Positions 31,912 through 42,110 are shown, counted from the stretch's first letter. The stretch is 64,000 nt of DNA from Prorocentrum cordatum (GCA_963575745.1 CAUYUJ010012736.1:237501-301500); one strand, 5' to 3'. Translations and numbers: made by a program. Notes: a model not told the origin generated them from the sequence alone.

Positions 31912-33240
31912 GTGACGTGGAGGACCCCCGGGCTGAGCTCGCGGGGCCACTGCGTTCGGGTTTGCACCCTTGGGCTGATGCCCGCGCGGTGATAAGCATT
32001 GCGCCGCGCGCGCCGTCCGACGGATCGCTCTTTGGCGTTGGCCCTCGGGGTGCTCGACTGCAAGTGCGCGAAATTATTGGCGGGCAGGCGGGAATTGGAG
32101 TGCAGGGGGGAAGATTGCGAAAGTATTGGCGACATTGCCGTGGACCTTTGCCGCGGCGGTCGGCTGCAGCTGACTGCGCGCGCCGCGTTAGCAACAATCG
32201 CGCGGTGCTGGGTCATCGCGGTTGGTTAATAGTGGCGCTTGCCAGCCTTCCTCGCGTTTCTCCCCATGCCATTCTTCGCGCGTGATCGTCGCCATCGCCG
32301 TTGTCAGCGCCGGCGCAGCCACTGCGGCCATGGGCGAACCATGGGGCAGCGAAGCGCGCGATGGTGCGCCGAAATGCGCGCGACGGAACCAAACGGACAC
32401 ACCTGTTGAGGCATTCGGCGGATCACATGCGGATGCGAAGCGCGCGCGCGTTGCCGACGAAGGCGCGCGGCGCGGGCGACGGGGGCCGCGGCCCAACGCG
32501 GACGCGCGGACAACGACGCGGCTATTTCAACAACTGCTGCAGCCCAGCTCGGGCGAGCGGGCGACGCTCTGCGAGGGCCTGCGCTGCGGCGCGGCGGCGC
32601 GCCGCCCATTCCGAGATAACAATGGCCTGCAGCAGAATGGGAATAGATTGCGAGGAGGGGGATGGGGCGGGGTGGAGACGCGCCTCAATCGATGGCCCGT
32701 CGTCCGGCTTCTCGGTCTCGCCGCCGTCGCTGCTCTCCGTCTCCTCGCTGCTTTCCGTGCCCTTGTCCTCGATATTGTTATCGCCCTCCGCCTCTTCCTC
32801 CTCCTCTCCTCGTCGCGCAGCATGCCCGCGTCGTCGTTGGGTCAGGGCGTCGACGCGGGCGAAGTGCTGCAGCCGCCGCCGCCAGCCTCGTGACCGCCGC
32901 CGTCCGCGCCGTTGCCGCCGCCGTCCGATTCGCCGTTCAGCGGCGGCGGCGGAGGCGGCGCCAGCGCCGCGTCGGGGGCGACCGCCCCCCCCGCCCGCGG
33001 CGACCGTGACGGGGGAGGGGGTGGCAACCCCTCCATAGCCCGCGCGCGCCGAACGATTTGTTGCGCCCAGCTGTAGCTGGGCATCGGCGCAACGCGTTAC
33101 ATCGCATGAGCTGCAGCTCTTCTGCCTGGCGCTTAAGCAGGATTGAATGATTCGCCTGGTCAGTCTGAAGCCCCTCGGACTTTGAGGCCCGCGGGGAGTG
33201 GAGACGCGGCCTCGCTTCGCCAGCTCAGGAGAGCGAGGCT
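31912..33240. other. CpG-rich unresolved sequence
   Basis: Very GC-rich with long ORFs on both strands. The plus ORF 32,222-32,893 contains TTRLFQQLLQPSSGERATLC, which could be coding, but no domain or clear splice site was seen. GCCGCC-rich low complexity occupies 32,870-33,010. Confidence 0.25.
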
Positions 33241-33249
33241 CGAGCCAGG

Positions 33250-33450
33250 CCAGGAGGAGGAGGAGGGGGGGCCGGGGGGGGGGCGCGACGAGGGCGATGC
33301 GATGAGGAGGAGGAGGGAGGAAGCGAGAATAAGGGGGACGAGGAGACGGGCGAGGGGGAGAAGGAGGAGGAGGAGGAGGAAGGGGGATGAGGCGGAGGAT
33401 GAAGAGGAGGAGGAGGAGGAGGACACCGAGGATGAGGAGGAGCGAGACAT
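33250..33450. repeat. GGA-rich purine array
   Basis: GGA/GGGGGA triplets with interruptions; translations are Glu/Arg-rich. Confidence 0.85.
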
Positions 33451-33529
33451 ACGGCTTCTGGGTCGCACGCTTCGCTCAGGTGCTCTGCAAAATCCGCCGC
33501 GGGTGTAGGGGTGGCACGTTTCTTCCCCG

Positions 33530-33790
33530 TCCCTCGTCTTCCTCCTCCTCCTGATCTCCCCCCTCCTTTTTCGTTATACTTCCCCCCCTCGTCCTCCTCC
33601 TCCTTCTCCTCCACTTCCCTATCTCCCCCCCCCCCCCTCCCTTCTCACATCATATTTCGTTCCTCTCCCTCCTACTCCTCCTTATCCCCCTTCATCCCCC
33701 GTCCCCCTTTTTTTCCCCCCCCTCCCTCCCCCCCCCCCCCCCCCCCCCCCCCCCCCACATCCCTCCCTCCTCCCTGCGCTCTACTTTATC
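33530..33790. repeat. Pyrimidine tract with a 29-base C run
   Basis: CT-rich TCC/CCCT repeats; an uninterrupted C homopolymer spans about 33,728-33,756, with shorter C and T runs on its left. Confidence 0.9.
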
Positions 33791-33829
33791 TCTCTTCCTT
33801 CCTCCTCCCCCCCTGTCGGGGCCACCCTG

Positions 33830-34175
33830 GGGCTCTTTTTGGGCCTCTCTTGGGGCCCTCTCGTGCCCTCTTGGAGCCGCCTTGAGGCGTCGGAGGGCCA
33901 TCGAAAACAAAGAAAGCGAGAAGGCGACAGCCATTGTTATTTCTCAAGTGCTTGAAGGATATTGGCCTCGTGGCGGCCTCCTGCGGAGTCTCCGAGGCCA
34001 CTTGGAGCTGTCTTGAGACGGTCTCGGGGCCCCTCGGGGCATCTGGGAAACCATCTTGGGCCATCTTGAGCCACCTTGGTGGTCATGTTGGGCCCTCGGC
34101 GGCCCCCTCGAAGCCATCTCGGGCCATCTTGGACGGCCCGGCCCCCCCCCCCCCCCGGAAAACCCCCCGGCGGGT
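33830..34175. repeat. CTTGGGGCCTC array (inverse of CCCAAGAGG) and G/C runs
   Basis: Degenerate units such as TCTTGGGGCC and CATCTTGGGCCATCTTGAGC, then C and G runs at 34,141-34,190. No gene is supported. Confidence 0.7.
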
Positions 34176-34815
34176 AAAGGGGGGGCCTGCGCCCAAAGAG
34201 CTGGCTGGACTTAGAGGCAACGCTCGCGTGCCTCATCATTATTCTCATTTGGAGTCAGGGCTGGTTGTTCACTTGTCATTGCGATCTGTCCGGGCGGAAC
34301 AATTTCGAGTCATGCGCCAGCGCCATCGTGACTCCCATGTGGAGTCAACGAGTCAACGAGCCAGGCTGGCTCGACCAGCGACTCTGAATAACATTCGGAA
34401 TGGCGCGCGCACGAGCGGGGGAAAGGTCAGCCAGCGACGAGCGCAAAGCAGCATGCCCTAGGCCACTGCGGCGGCGGAAGACGAGAAGGAGGAAGAGAAC
34501 GAGGAGGACGGGCGGAGCGAGGAAGGATGCGTCGGGGGAATTAAGAACGAGGAGGATGAGAAAAAGGGAGGGGATGAGGAGGGGATAAACATGCGAGGGC
34601 GACGGACAAAGAAGACAGTAAGGGTATGCAGGCAACGCGGGCGCACCCTGGCAGCTCGGCGCTCTGTGCATTTTGCTATTGATCGTGTTCCTCTTCTCCC
34701 CCCACTTGCCCTCCTCCTCCTCCTCCTCCTCTTCCTCCTCCTTTCCCTCCTCCTCCTCCTCCTTTCCCTCCTCCTCCTCCTCCTCCTCCTCCCCCCTCCT
34801 AGTCACTTAGCGAAA
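34176..34815. repeat. Unassigned spacer with GA-rich and TCC arrays
   Basis: 34,200-34,460 has no recognised feature; 34,470-34,600 is purine-rich (GAGGAGGAC); 34,700-34,800 is a TCC array. All lie just downstream (minus strand) of the methyltransferase relic. Confidence 0.6.
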
Positions 34816-34819
34816 TCAG

Positions 34820-36511
34820 CTATGCCCGCCCGTCGAGCAGCTGGCCTTGATTCGCCGACCCCGCCGAAGGCGACAGCTGCACAAACAAACGCCCCAAGAC
34901 ATTCTGGCCCATTGCGTTCCCCAGCGCGTGGCCGAAACACACGCGGCCCGGGCCCATGCCTCGCGCGCGCGCCTCCTCATCAACGGCGGTCTTGCGGCGC
35001 CGGGATGCCAGCCAGATACCAGGAGATGCACCGCGCGAAGCGGTCAAGCAGGGTATCATGTTGACCTTGCAGATCAACGCGCTGGAGCCCGCATCAACGG
35101 CCACCTCGTGTTTGGAAGTGATCTCGGGGCCATCGTAGGTCTTATTGCGCAGCTTAACCTTGGGGGCGGGCTGCTCCATCATCCTTCCCCCCTCCTCGGG
35201 CCCCCTCGCTACGGATCCGGGGCCGCGCTCTGACTGGCCGGGAGTGCCGGGCGAATCCGGCGATGGCAGCGCGGGGCCTCGCATGAGGCCCCACGTGGCG
35301 AAGCCGAGGCAAAGGCAGCAGCGTCGGCGCCATTCCGACGGCGACCGCGACCGCGACGACCACGTCGACTAAGGACGACGATGCAAAGGTGGATAGCCCC
35401 CGAGAGCCCCGGCCTGTTTGCGCTGGCGGTTCGCCGTCGCCGCGAGCTGGCCGTTGGCGACCCTCATGGGGTTGGGGGTCGCGGCGAGGTCCGGAGTGGG
35501 CGAGGGCCTCATGGGGGGGGGCGGTCAGAGCAACATCTTCGTCCTCCTGCTCCTCCCCCTCCTCGGCCTCCTCCTCACTTCCTCCTCTTCCTCCTCCGTT
35601 GTCGTCTGCCCCTCCTCCCCATTCATCATCACCCCCCCTGCTCTTCATGTCCCTCTCATGTTTTTGCAAACGTGCAGTGGCCCGCGGGAACTTGAAGGGG
35701 TGTTTCGTCTGGCTCTTGAGCGTGCCAACGATGCGCACGCGCGAACGATGAAGCGGCGCGCCGTGTTCCCAAGTGCGAAACATCTGCTAGCGGACGTCGC
35801 GCAGGGGCCGGTTATTCTGGCCTTTGATGTCCTCGAGCTGCTTCAGGATCCAAGCAAAGTATTCGGAGTGAATCTTAACCTACCCTGGGACATTTTCAAG
35901 TACGAAGGCCCACGGCTGCGCACGCCTGCGGTACTTGATAATGTCTATGATGACGTCGCCCCGCTCATCATTCTGTCCGAGGTGGCGACCACTCTGTGAA
36001 AATGGCTGGCAAAGGGAACCAGCCGTGAAAAGATCGGCCCGCCCACGAGGGCATCCAGGCAGTGGCCTTATCACGTGTCCATCTCCTTGCCCTCACACCT
36101 CCCCGCCCGCCATCTCCCTCCGCGGCCCTCCTGCGACTGGGGGGTCTGACGGGCCGCGTCAGCGATGCAATGGGCGAACGGAGCGCGCCTCGTGAACAAG
36201 GTGGACGAAGCGTCGTCCAAGATGAAATCGCAGGCGGGGAGATTGGCGGCCAAATGCTTGCGCAATTGCACCTTCTGCTCGCACATGAAGACGGGTGCTG
36301 CGTTCACGCCGATGGCCTCCAGGGCCAATTCGTCAGTCCCCAACCCTGTGCAACAACTCCCGGTGGTCACCTTTGGCTTGTGAGTAGTGGGCTCAACAGC
36401 TGCTGCTGGGCAACGCCGAACCGTCGACGACATGGGGGCGGCAGCTGCTGGGCGCCGAAGAGTCGTCAGCGTCGATGAGCCAGCCGAGGACTGTTTCTTG
36501 ACAAGAACCAT
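34820..36511 (-). pseudogene. Cytosine-5 DNA methyltransferase relic
   Basis: Minus-strand pieces carry C5-methyltransferase motifs in the right order: motif I GSCCTGLGTDELALEAIG (36,361-36,308); motif IV SLCQPFSQSG, with the catalytic Cys kept but the usual PCQ Pro replaced by Leu (about 36,017-35,988); motif VI FVLENVPG (35,906-35,883); motif VIII GAPLHRSRVRIVG (about 35,762-35,724); motif IX-like PCLTASRG (about 35,053-35,030); motif X ALGNAMGQNVLGRLF (34,927-34,883). Lesions: a frame change near 36,074, in-frame TAG codons at 35,882-35,880 and 35,789-35,787 (protein similarity continues across both), another frame change before motif IX, and a low-complexity insert at 35,400-35,670. It would have methylated cytosine in DNA. 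It sits between the RT start and the recombinase of the same-strand retroelement. Confidence 0.75.
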
Positions 36512-36689
36512 CGCTGGGTTTCAACGGGCCTTCTTCGCAGGCGAGCCGACGACATCCCAACCCAGGTCCATGAGGCCGACGGGCGTGCCCAGAGTTGGGG
36601 GCACAGAGAAGCGGGGGCGCACGCAGAGCCACAACAGCTTCCATACGAGTCGAAACGCAGTCAACGCTTTAAACATTGGAGCTTATTTG

Positions 36690-36840
36690 AATCATCATCA
36701 GGTCACCCCTCCTCCTCCCCCTCCTCCTACTTCTCCTCTTTTAACGCCTAGCCTTGCCGATCCCCCTCCTCCTTCTCCTGGGGCCCTCCTCCCCCATTCT
36801 CCCCCTCGCCCTCCTCCCCCTCCTATTCCTGCGCATCCCT
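36690..36840. repeat. Degenerate TCC/CCCCT array
   Basis: CCTCCTCC and CCCTCC pyrimidine units. Confidence 0.8.
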
Positions 36841-36872
36841 GATCGTCTCAACTCGCGTGGGCGTCGGTTATG

Positions 36873-36901
36873 GATGGGTTGGTGGGGGTGCGTGAAGCGT
36901 C
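36873..36901 (+). repeat. Dispersed GGTTGGTGGGGGTGCGTGAA motif, copy 4
   Basis: GATGGGTTGGTGGGGGTGCG then TGAAGCGTCAGGAAT; same string as the other copies with a few changes. Confidence 0.65.
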
Positions 36902-37009
36902 AGGAATGAGGATTTTTGCTTATGGCCCTGTAAACGTGGGCGCTGGCGCCAAAACATAGTCGGCTCCAAATATGAATCCAGATCCCGGCCCCTCCTCCTC
37001 AAGCCTCCC

Positions 37010-37423
37010 CCTGCCAGGGAGGGCCGCGGGGGGCGACGGCCGCTCGGGGGCCGCGACTTCCCGTCGGGAGGGCCGCGACGGCGGCGACGGCGACGGCTGC
37101 GACGACGACGGCGGCCACAACCAAGAGGAGCAGAAATATAACAAAGGGACGGGGAGGGCGAGGGGGGCGAGGGGGGCGAGGAGGAGGAGGAGGAGGAGGG
37201 GGAGGAGGAGGAGGACGAGGAGGATGAGGACGCGGCTGCGGGGGCGGAGGCGGATGAGGAGGAGCAGGAGGAGCAGGAGGAGGAGCAACGAGGGGAACAG
37301 CCGCCATCGCTCGAGGCAGGAGGAGGGTGGATGAGGGTGGAATGTGAAGGATGCTGATTTTGCTGATGAGAAGGAGCTGCAGTAGCGGGAGGAAGGGGGG
37401 GAGAAGCACGAGGAGAAGGAGGA

Positions 37424-37454
<31 letters not shown>

Positions 37455-37500
37455 GAGGAGGAGGAGGAGGAAGAGGAGGAGGAGGGGGGCTAGCAGACGA
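37010..37500. repeat. GCGACGG/GAC and GGA arrays inside the retroelement
   Basis: GGCGACGGC units (37,030-37,110) followed by GGA/GGC triplets (37,155-37,300) and a purer GGA array (37,410-37,490). They replace or interrupt where the remainder of the RT and RNase H domains would be expected. Confidence 0.8.
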
Positions 37501-37539
37501 GCCAGAAGCCCCTTGAATGCCTCTCGGAGTCTTCTCGCT

Positions 37540-37700
37540 TGATGTATTGTGGAGGCCTTGTGGAGGCCTGTCGGGGCGTCTTGGGGCCTCTCGGCGGCCC
37601 TGGGTGCGTCTTTGAAGAGCGCATTGGGTGCCTCGGGGAGCCCCCTCGCCCATCTTGGGGGTCTGCTCCTGGCTAGGGCACGCCGTCTTGAAGCGCCGAC
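37540..37700. repeat. GGGGCCTC degenerate array
   Basis: Units such as TCTTGGGGCCTCTCGG, related to the CCCAAGAGG family in inverse orientation. A G-run follows at 37,729-37,742. Confidence 0.6.
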
Positions 37701-37769
37701 GAAGCCGTCCTTCCCGATAAGAACCCCGGGGGGGGGGGGGGGCCCTGCGGGCGGGGCGCGGCGCAAGCC

Positions 37770-38093
37770 GTGCAGTAGAGCCAACTCGTCGTGAGACAAA
37801 TGGTCGCGCTTGTCATTCCACGCGCGCTCTGTCATGAACGCACAAGCGTTGACGCCATTCTTCTTGAGGTTGTCAATTATGCGGATTTTGCGTTCCCCCT
37901 CTCGCTGCCCCTCAATTCCGAATCTTTCAACGAGGAGGACATGGCCTAAATCCACTTCGTGGAGAGCAAGCGGCGGCCCAAATTTCCCCGAAGCTACCTC
38001 CTGCAAATGTTTCTGCCATGCGGCCTCCGCATGGGGGCCTGGCCTCGCCCCGGCTATCGCGGCGTCATTAATCGCCCGACATTGGTGGAACAA
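37770..38093 (-). pseudogene. Reverse-transcriptase N-terminal fragment
   Basis: About 108 residues of coding-like sequence, including VERFGIEGQREGERK then KIRIIDNLKKNGVNA (37,889-37,845), which resembles the K-[IV]-R-x-[IV]-D start of the fingers of retroelement reverse transcriptases, followed by MTERAWNDKRDHLSHDELAL. The palm motif with paired Asp was not found; the frame runs into poly-Pro from G/C runs and then GGA arrays. Its place between the gag-like ORF and the methyltransferase supports the call. Confidence 0.45.
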
Positions 38094-38755
38094 TTCATCT
38101 AGGCCTTCCCTGCATTGCGCGGCAACGCCGGATCAGGCAGTTGTCGCCCGGCGCCACCAGCTCCATACAGGGCCAGAAACAAGGGAACATCGGGATAAGT
38201 CCCCCATGGAATTGCCGTCTTGGTGGCCTACGGCCCAAGGCCGTGGATTCCCCAGGGCGGGTCGGAATTTCGCTCGGAGGGAATCGACCCACTGCAGGCG
38301 ACGGTCCGACAGCGCCGCGGACCGAGCTTTCCAAAAGCTTACAGTTTCTTCCCTCTGGGCGGCCACGCCTGCGGCGTCGCTCAAAATCCTCCGGATATTG
38401 TCTGAAATGTCGGGGCCGCGGGGAGGGAGCGGGTCGCCCTGCGGGCGGGCCTTCAATCCGACGCGGGCGTTTTCCCCCGGACCAACAGGGGGGCCCCGGC
38501 CAGACACACGGCGCCGCAAATGCCCGCCGCCCTCCGGGCGAGGCGGAGCGAGGCGGACGCGCGCGTCAGCGCAGGCAGGCTGGTCGGCAGGCGCGCGGCC
38601 GGCGGCCCTGTCCGCGGCGCCGCTAGGGCCCGTGCGAGCGCCGTTCCAAAACCTGCCCTGCGGGCCATCCCTCGCGGGGGTTGCAAGAGGTCGGAGAGGG
38701 GGGTGGGCAGGCGGGGGGGGGCGGGCAGGGGGGGGGGGAGGAGGGTGGGGGGGCA
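38094..38755 (-). other. Retroelement internal sequence, no domain recognised
   Basis: Minus ORF 38,888-38,133 contains DISDNIRRILSDAAGVAAQR then WVDSLRAKFRPALGNPRPW, non-repetitive and probably part of the polyprotein upstream of RT. No motif could be assigned. Confidence 0.3.
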
Positions 38756-39165
38756 ATCTGTCCACCTTGACACCGCGCCTGCGGCGCAAAGCGTTGCGCG
38801 CTGCTATCCGTTGGCCTGCGGCCGCCATCATTCGCGCGCGCAGCGCTAACCTCTGCTTCGCCAGGTACGCGGCGATGTGCATCGCCATTCAAACGACTGC
38901 CCCGCGGGCGACACCCTGCGGGGATGATAGGAAGAAGCGGGAAACGAGGAGGGGGGGGCAAAGGGGGCGAAGAGGCAGGGGGTCAACTTGTCCACCCTGA
39001 AAAGGCGCCTGCGGCGCAAAGCATTGCGCGCCGCCATTCGATGGCCTACGGCCGCCATCACTCGCGCGCGCAACGCGCGTCCCTGCTTCAACGGGTACGT
39101 GGCGATGTGCATCGCAGGGCCCTGCGGGCGTTCACTTCCAAACCTTGCCATTTCCCATCGGGCCG
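38756..39165. repeat. 230-bp tandem duplication inside the retroelement
   Basis: CCTGCGGCGCAAAGCGTTGC at 38,778 recurs at 39,008 (CCTGCGGCGCAAAGCATTGC). The upstream TTGTCCACC and downstream GCGATGTGCATCGC also recur, a spacing of 230 bp. Minus translations of both copies read ARNALRRRR-like peptides. Between the copies is a G-rich patch. Confidence 0.75.
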
Positions 39166-40167
39166 GCCCGCGGGCGCGGGCGCCCGCGCTCCGGGGCCAG
39201 GGGCGGCGGCGGCAGCGCCGCCGCCTTCCCGCGCGCAGGCTGGCTCGCGTGGCCCTGAGGGCCCCTGCCCGCGCCCCAGCCGCTGCGGCCTGCGCCGTCG
39301 CCGGCCTGCCTTGCCCTGTTGCTCTGCTCCTTGACGTCGCTGCGCAAGGCGTGGCCGACCTTCTCGAAGCTGGCGCCCGGATCTACCGAGGGATCCTTGT
39401 GCTCGATCTGCGTGCCGAAGCGGAGCCATTCCTGGCGGTCGTACTCGTGCGCGACCGTGACGCCGAGCTCCTGCGCCATGTGGCACAAGTCGAGGAAGCG
39501 CCTGGGCAACCGCTCGGAAGTGACGGCCTCGCTGTTGAGGTCCGCCTGGAGCGAGAGATGGGGCAGCACCCTGGCCCACCAGCAGCTGGTAAAGTGGGCG
39601 AACGACTGAAACGGCCACCTGGCCCTTCTGCGGCGGGCGCAGAGTGGCGTCCGACGTCCTCTTCAGCGACTCGACGTCTTTCTGCAAATCGCTGGTGACC
39701 CACGGGAGCCGCCCGTGGCTGGCCTTGCGGCGGCTCCGCCAAAGCAGCCGCTGAAGGGGAGCCAGCTGCTGCAGGTGCTCAAACGGCAAACCGTTGAGCC
39801 CGTAGCGCTTCAACCCCTTGCACACGTTCACCGAAGCGGAACCCTCGTCGTCCGAGTCGGATGACACCGAGCGGTCCCCGTGCTGCTTGGCGCCGCCGGC
39901 CCTCGCCCTGCGGGCGATGGCCCGGAGTGTGGCGACGGACTCCGCCTGGAAGTCGGCGCCTGCTGCGGCAGCGCTCGGGGCACTGCCGTCGCTGCCAGCG
40001 GTCTGCTGTACCTTCTCCACGACGGCCGAAGCCAGCAGAAAGGCACGGTGATCTAGATTGAAAGTGAGCGGATCACGGCACGCCGTCTGGAGGATTTCCC
40101 GGTTCACACATGTGAATTGCCACGCCTCGTGGAGGCCAGCATCCTCAAGGAGACCGGCGACCCTCAA
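39132..40167 (-). pseudogene. Gag-like first ORF of the retroelement, frameshifted
   Basis: The minus frame from the ATG at 40,167 (MRVAGLLEDAGLHEAWQFTC) is coding-like for about 199 residues to PLYQLLVGQ. At about 39,570 the frame shifts by one base and the protein resumes as LPHLSLQADLNSEAVTSERL then PRRFLDLCHMAQELGVTVAHEYDRQ, to the stop at 39,132. The predicted helices and an acidic Ser/Asp patch (SVSSDSDDEGS) fit a structural or nucleic-acid-binding ORF1, but no zinc knuckle is visible. Placed about 290 bp inside terminal repeat A1. Confidence 0.45.
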
Positions 40168-40456
40168 AAACTCCAGTTCAGGACGCCCTGCGGGCTAAAG
40201 GCACGAAGCAAAACTTCGGAGCTCTTGCCCGACGCCGTACGGCGAGGCTTTTCCGGAAGCTCGAGGTCTACCAGTGAGGGAGAGCGCCCCTTCGCGGGGG
40301 CAGCAAAGCCAGCGGCTACGGGGCTGCCGGGCTCGCGGCGGCGCCGCGAGCGGGAGCGCCGGGAGGAAGGGCTTCGGGCCGACTCCCGGCGAGCATCGCC
40401 CGGGGGCGGCATCGCGCGCGGGGCGGTAGGGGGGGGCCCGACTCTGTGCTTGACCC

Positions 40457-40703
40457 AAAATCGAGGGATGGAACCCCGACTCTCTGCTGGGCCAAGCGAG
40501 CGCGCGCGGCAACCACGGGATCGGAGGCCTCGTGCCGACACCCTAACCAGATCCCATCCAATCAAATCGAATTTCGAATTCGAGCCACCCCGACTTCCTT
40601 GCCAACCAAAGGGAGAACCTCCAGTACGGAGACAACGTATTCAATTCGAACCGCGACCCTTCCCAACGAATTTTCCGAGATGTTAAGCACGTTTACGTCT
40701 GCA
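40457..40703 (-). repeat. Terminal repeat A1 of the retroelement
   Basis: Runs (plus strand) from AAAATCGAGGGATGG to CGTTTACGTCTGCA and matches A2 (27,427-27,675) throughout, e.g. ATTCGAGCCACCCCGAC in both. Marks the 5' end of the element on the minus strand. Confidence 0.8.
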
Positions 40704-41095
40704 GAACACTCGCGCAGAACAAATTGTAGGAAATCACGAACAACGCTTTCCTACGTTCCAAATGTGCGAACGTATCGAGTGAAAGCGACGCAGCGAATTG
40801 TAGGGAAGCGCGAACCACCATGTCCTACAATTGATTTGGCCACGAACCAATCCCACCTACAATGCCGAAACCTACATCGCCGTTATCTACGTCGCCGTTC
40901 GCGCGTCGACGGCACCTACCGTTGTCTCAACTCGCCTTGCTCTGATGCAGTCATCGTGCCACCGGGCGGAAAGCTGAGTAAAGAACACAAGGACTTGCCA
41001 GGCCACGGCAGACTTCCGCCGCGCAAAGCCTCTCCGAAACCCAGACCCGAGGCACGGCCCGAACAGCGCAACCCCTCCTGAGACCATGGTGGCCC
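40704..41095. other. Right flank of the retroelement with flank repeat C
   Basis: Contains internal repeats of AATTGTAGG...CGCGAAC type (40,721-40,830) and, at 40,916-40,970, the second copy of flank repeat C (CTACCGTTGTCTCAACTCGC). No gene recognised. Confidence 0.45.
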
Positions 41096-41109
41096 GTACT
41101 TCAGCGGCT

Positions 41110-41925
41110 GAACCTGTACTCCTCCTCCGCCTGCCCCTCCTCCTCCTCCTCCAACTTCTCCTCCTCCTCCTCCTCCTCCTCCTCCTCCTCCTCCTCCTCA
41201 TCATCATCATCATCCTCATCCGCCTCCTCCTCCTCCTCCTCCTCCTCCTCATCTGCTTCCCCCTCCTCCTCATATGTTTCCTCCTCCTCCACCCTCCTCC
41301 TCTCTCTTCCACCTCCTCCTCCTCCTCTTCCCCCTCCTCCTCCTCCTCCTCCACCTCCTCCTCCTCCTCTCTGCCTGCTCCTCCTCCACCTCCTCCTCCT
41401 CCTCATCTGCTTCCCCCTCCTCCTCATATGCTTCCTCCCTCCTCACCTCCTCTTCCCCCTCCTCCACCTCCACCTCCTCCTCCTTTTCCCCCTCCTCCTC
41501 CTCCTCCTCTCCTCCTTCCTCCTCCTCCTCCTCCTCCTGCTCCTCTCCCTGCCCTCCTCCTCCTCCTCCCTCTCCTCCCCTCCTCCTCCCTCTTCCTCCT
41601 CCTCCTCCTCCTCCTCCTCCCTCCACCTCCTCCCTCCGCTCCCCTCCCCCCCTCCTCCTCCTCCTCCTCCTCCATCCTCCTCCTCCTCCTCCTCCTCCTC
41701 CTCCTCTCCTCCTCCTCCCCTCTCCTCCTCCTCCTCCTCCCCTCCTGCTTCCTCCTCCTCCTCTCCTCCTCCTACCTCCTCCTCCTCTCCTCCCCTCCCC
41801 CTCCTCCTCCTAGCTCTTCCTCATCCTCCTCCTCCTCCTCCTCCTCCTCCTCCTCCTCCTCCTCCTCCTCCTCCTAATTTTATCCTCCTCCTTCTCCTCC
41901 TCCTCCTCCTCCTCCTCTTTACCAA
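41110..41925. repeat. 820-bp TCC array
   Basis: The longest trinucleotide tract of the window: TCC with patches of TCATCA (41,197-41,215), CCCC interruptions and higher-order near-repeats such as CATCTGCTTCCCCCTCCTCC at 41,250 and 41,405. The 263-codon plus ORF is Leu/Pro/Ser-only. Confidence 0.95.
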
Positions 41926-42110
41926 CCGAAAGGCGGCCGGCGCTCCTAGCGCGGGCTCTGTGAGCCCCGGCGGCAGGCCGCTGAGCCGGCGCGCGAACGC
42001 CACGCCGGCGGCTGAGACGCCCATCAGGCACACGCCTGCACGACGCGTGTTGTGACGATAGCGGAAGACAGATTCGCCGCGGGGCAACTTCAAGACCAGC
42101 ATCCGCCGCG
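41926..42110 (-). CDS. Possible terminal or internal exon, hypothetical protein
   Basis: The minus segment reads LKLPRGESVFRYRHNTRRAG then VCLMGVSAAGVAFARRLSGL and GLTEPALGAPAAFRL, ending next to a TTG|GTAAAG donor-like site, beyond which the TCC array would be intron. A mildly hydrophobic stretch is present. No family recognised. Confidence 0.2.

Larger units (their letters stand above)
27236..40703 (-). mobile_element. Degenerate tyrosine-recombinase (DIRS-order) retroelement with split direct repeats and C5 methyltransferase
   Basis: Read on the minus strand: A1 repeat (40,703-40,457), gag-like ORF (40,167-39,132), RT start (38,093-37,770), C5 DNA methyltransferase (36,511-34,820), tyrosine recombinase (29,217-27,955), then B1, A2 and B2 (27,861-27,236). 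A1 ... B1-A2-B2 is the split-direct-repeat arrangement of Ngaro/PAT-type elements, known from published families. All protein domains lie on one strand in a plausible order, with ORF1 about 290 bp inside A1 and the recombinase stop about 95 bp before B1. Most of RT and RNase H is missing. Several kilobases of simple repeats and a plus-strand exon-like block interrupt it. One element against two nested relics cannot be settled by eye. Confidence 0.6.

Noticed and set aside
35787-35882. TAG reassigned as a sense codon
   Set aside because: Only two cases, in a copy that also has frame changes; ordinary decay is simpler. Kept as a check, not a claim.
41086-41877. 263-residue Leu/Pro/Ser ORF
   Set aside because: Translation of the TCC array only.
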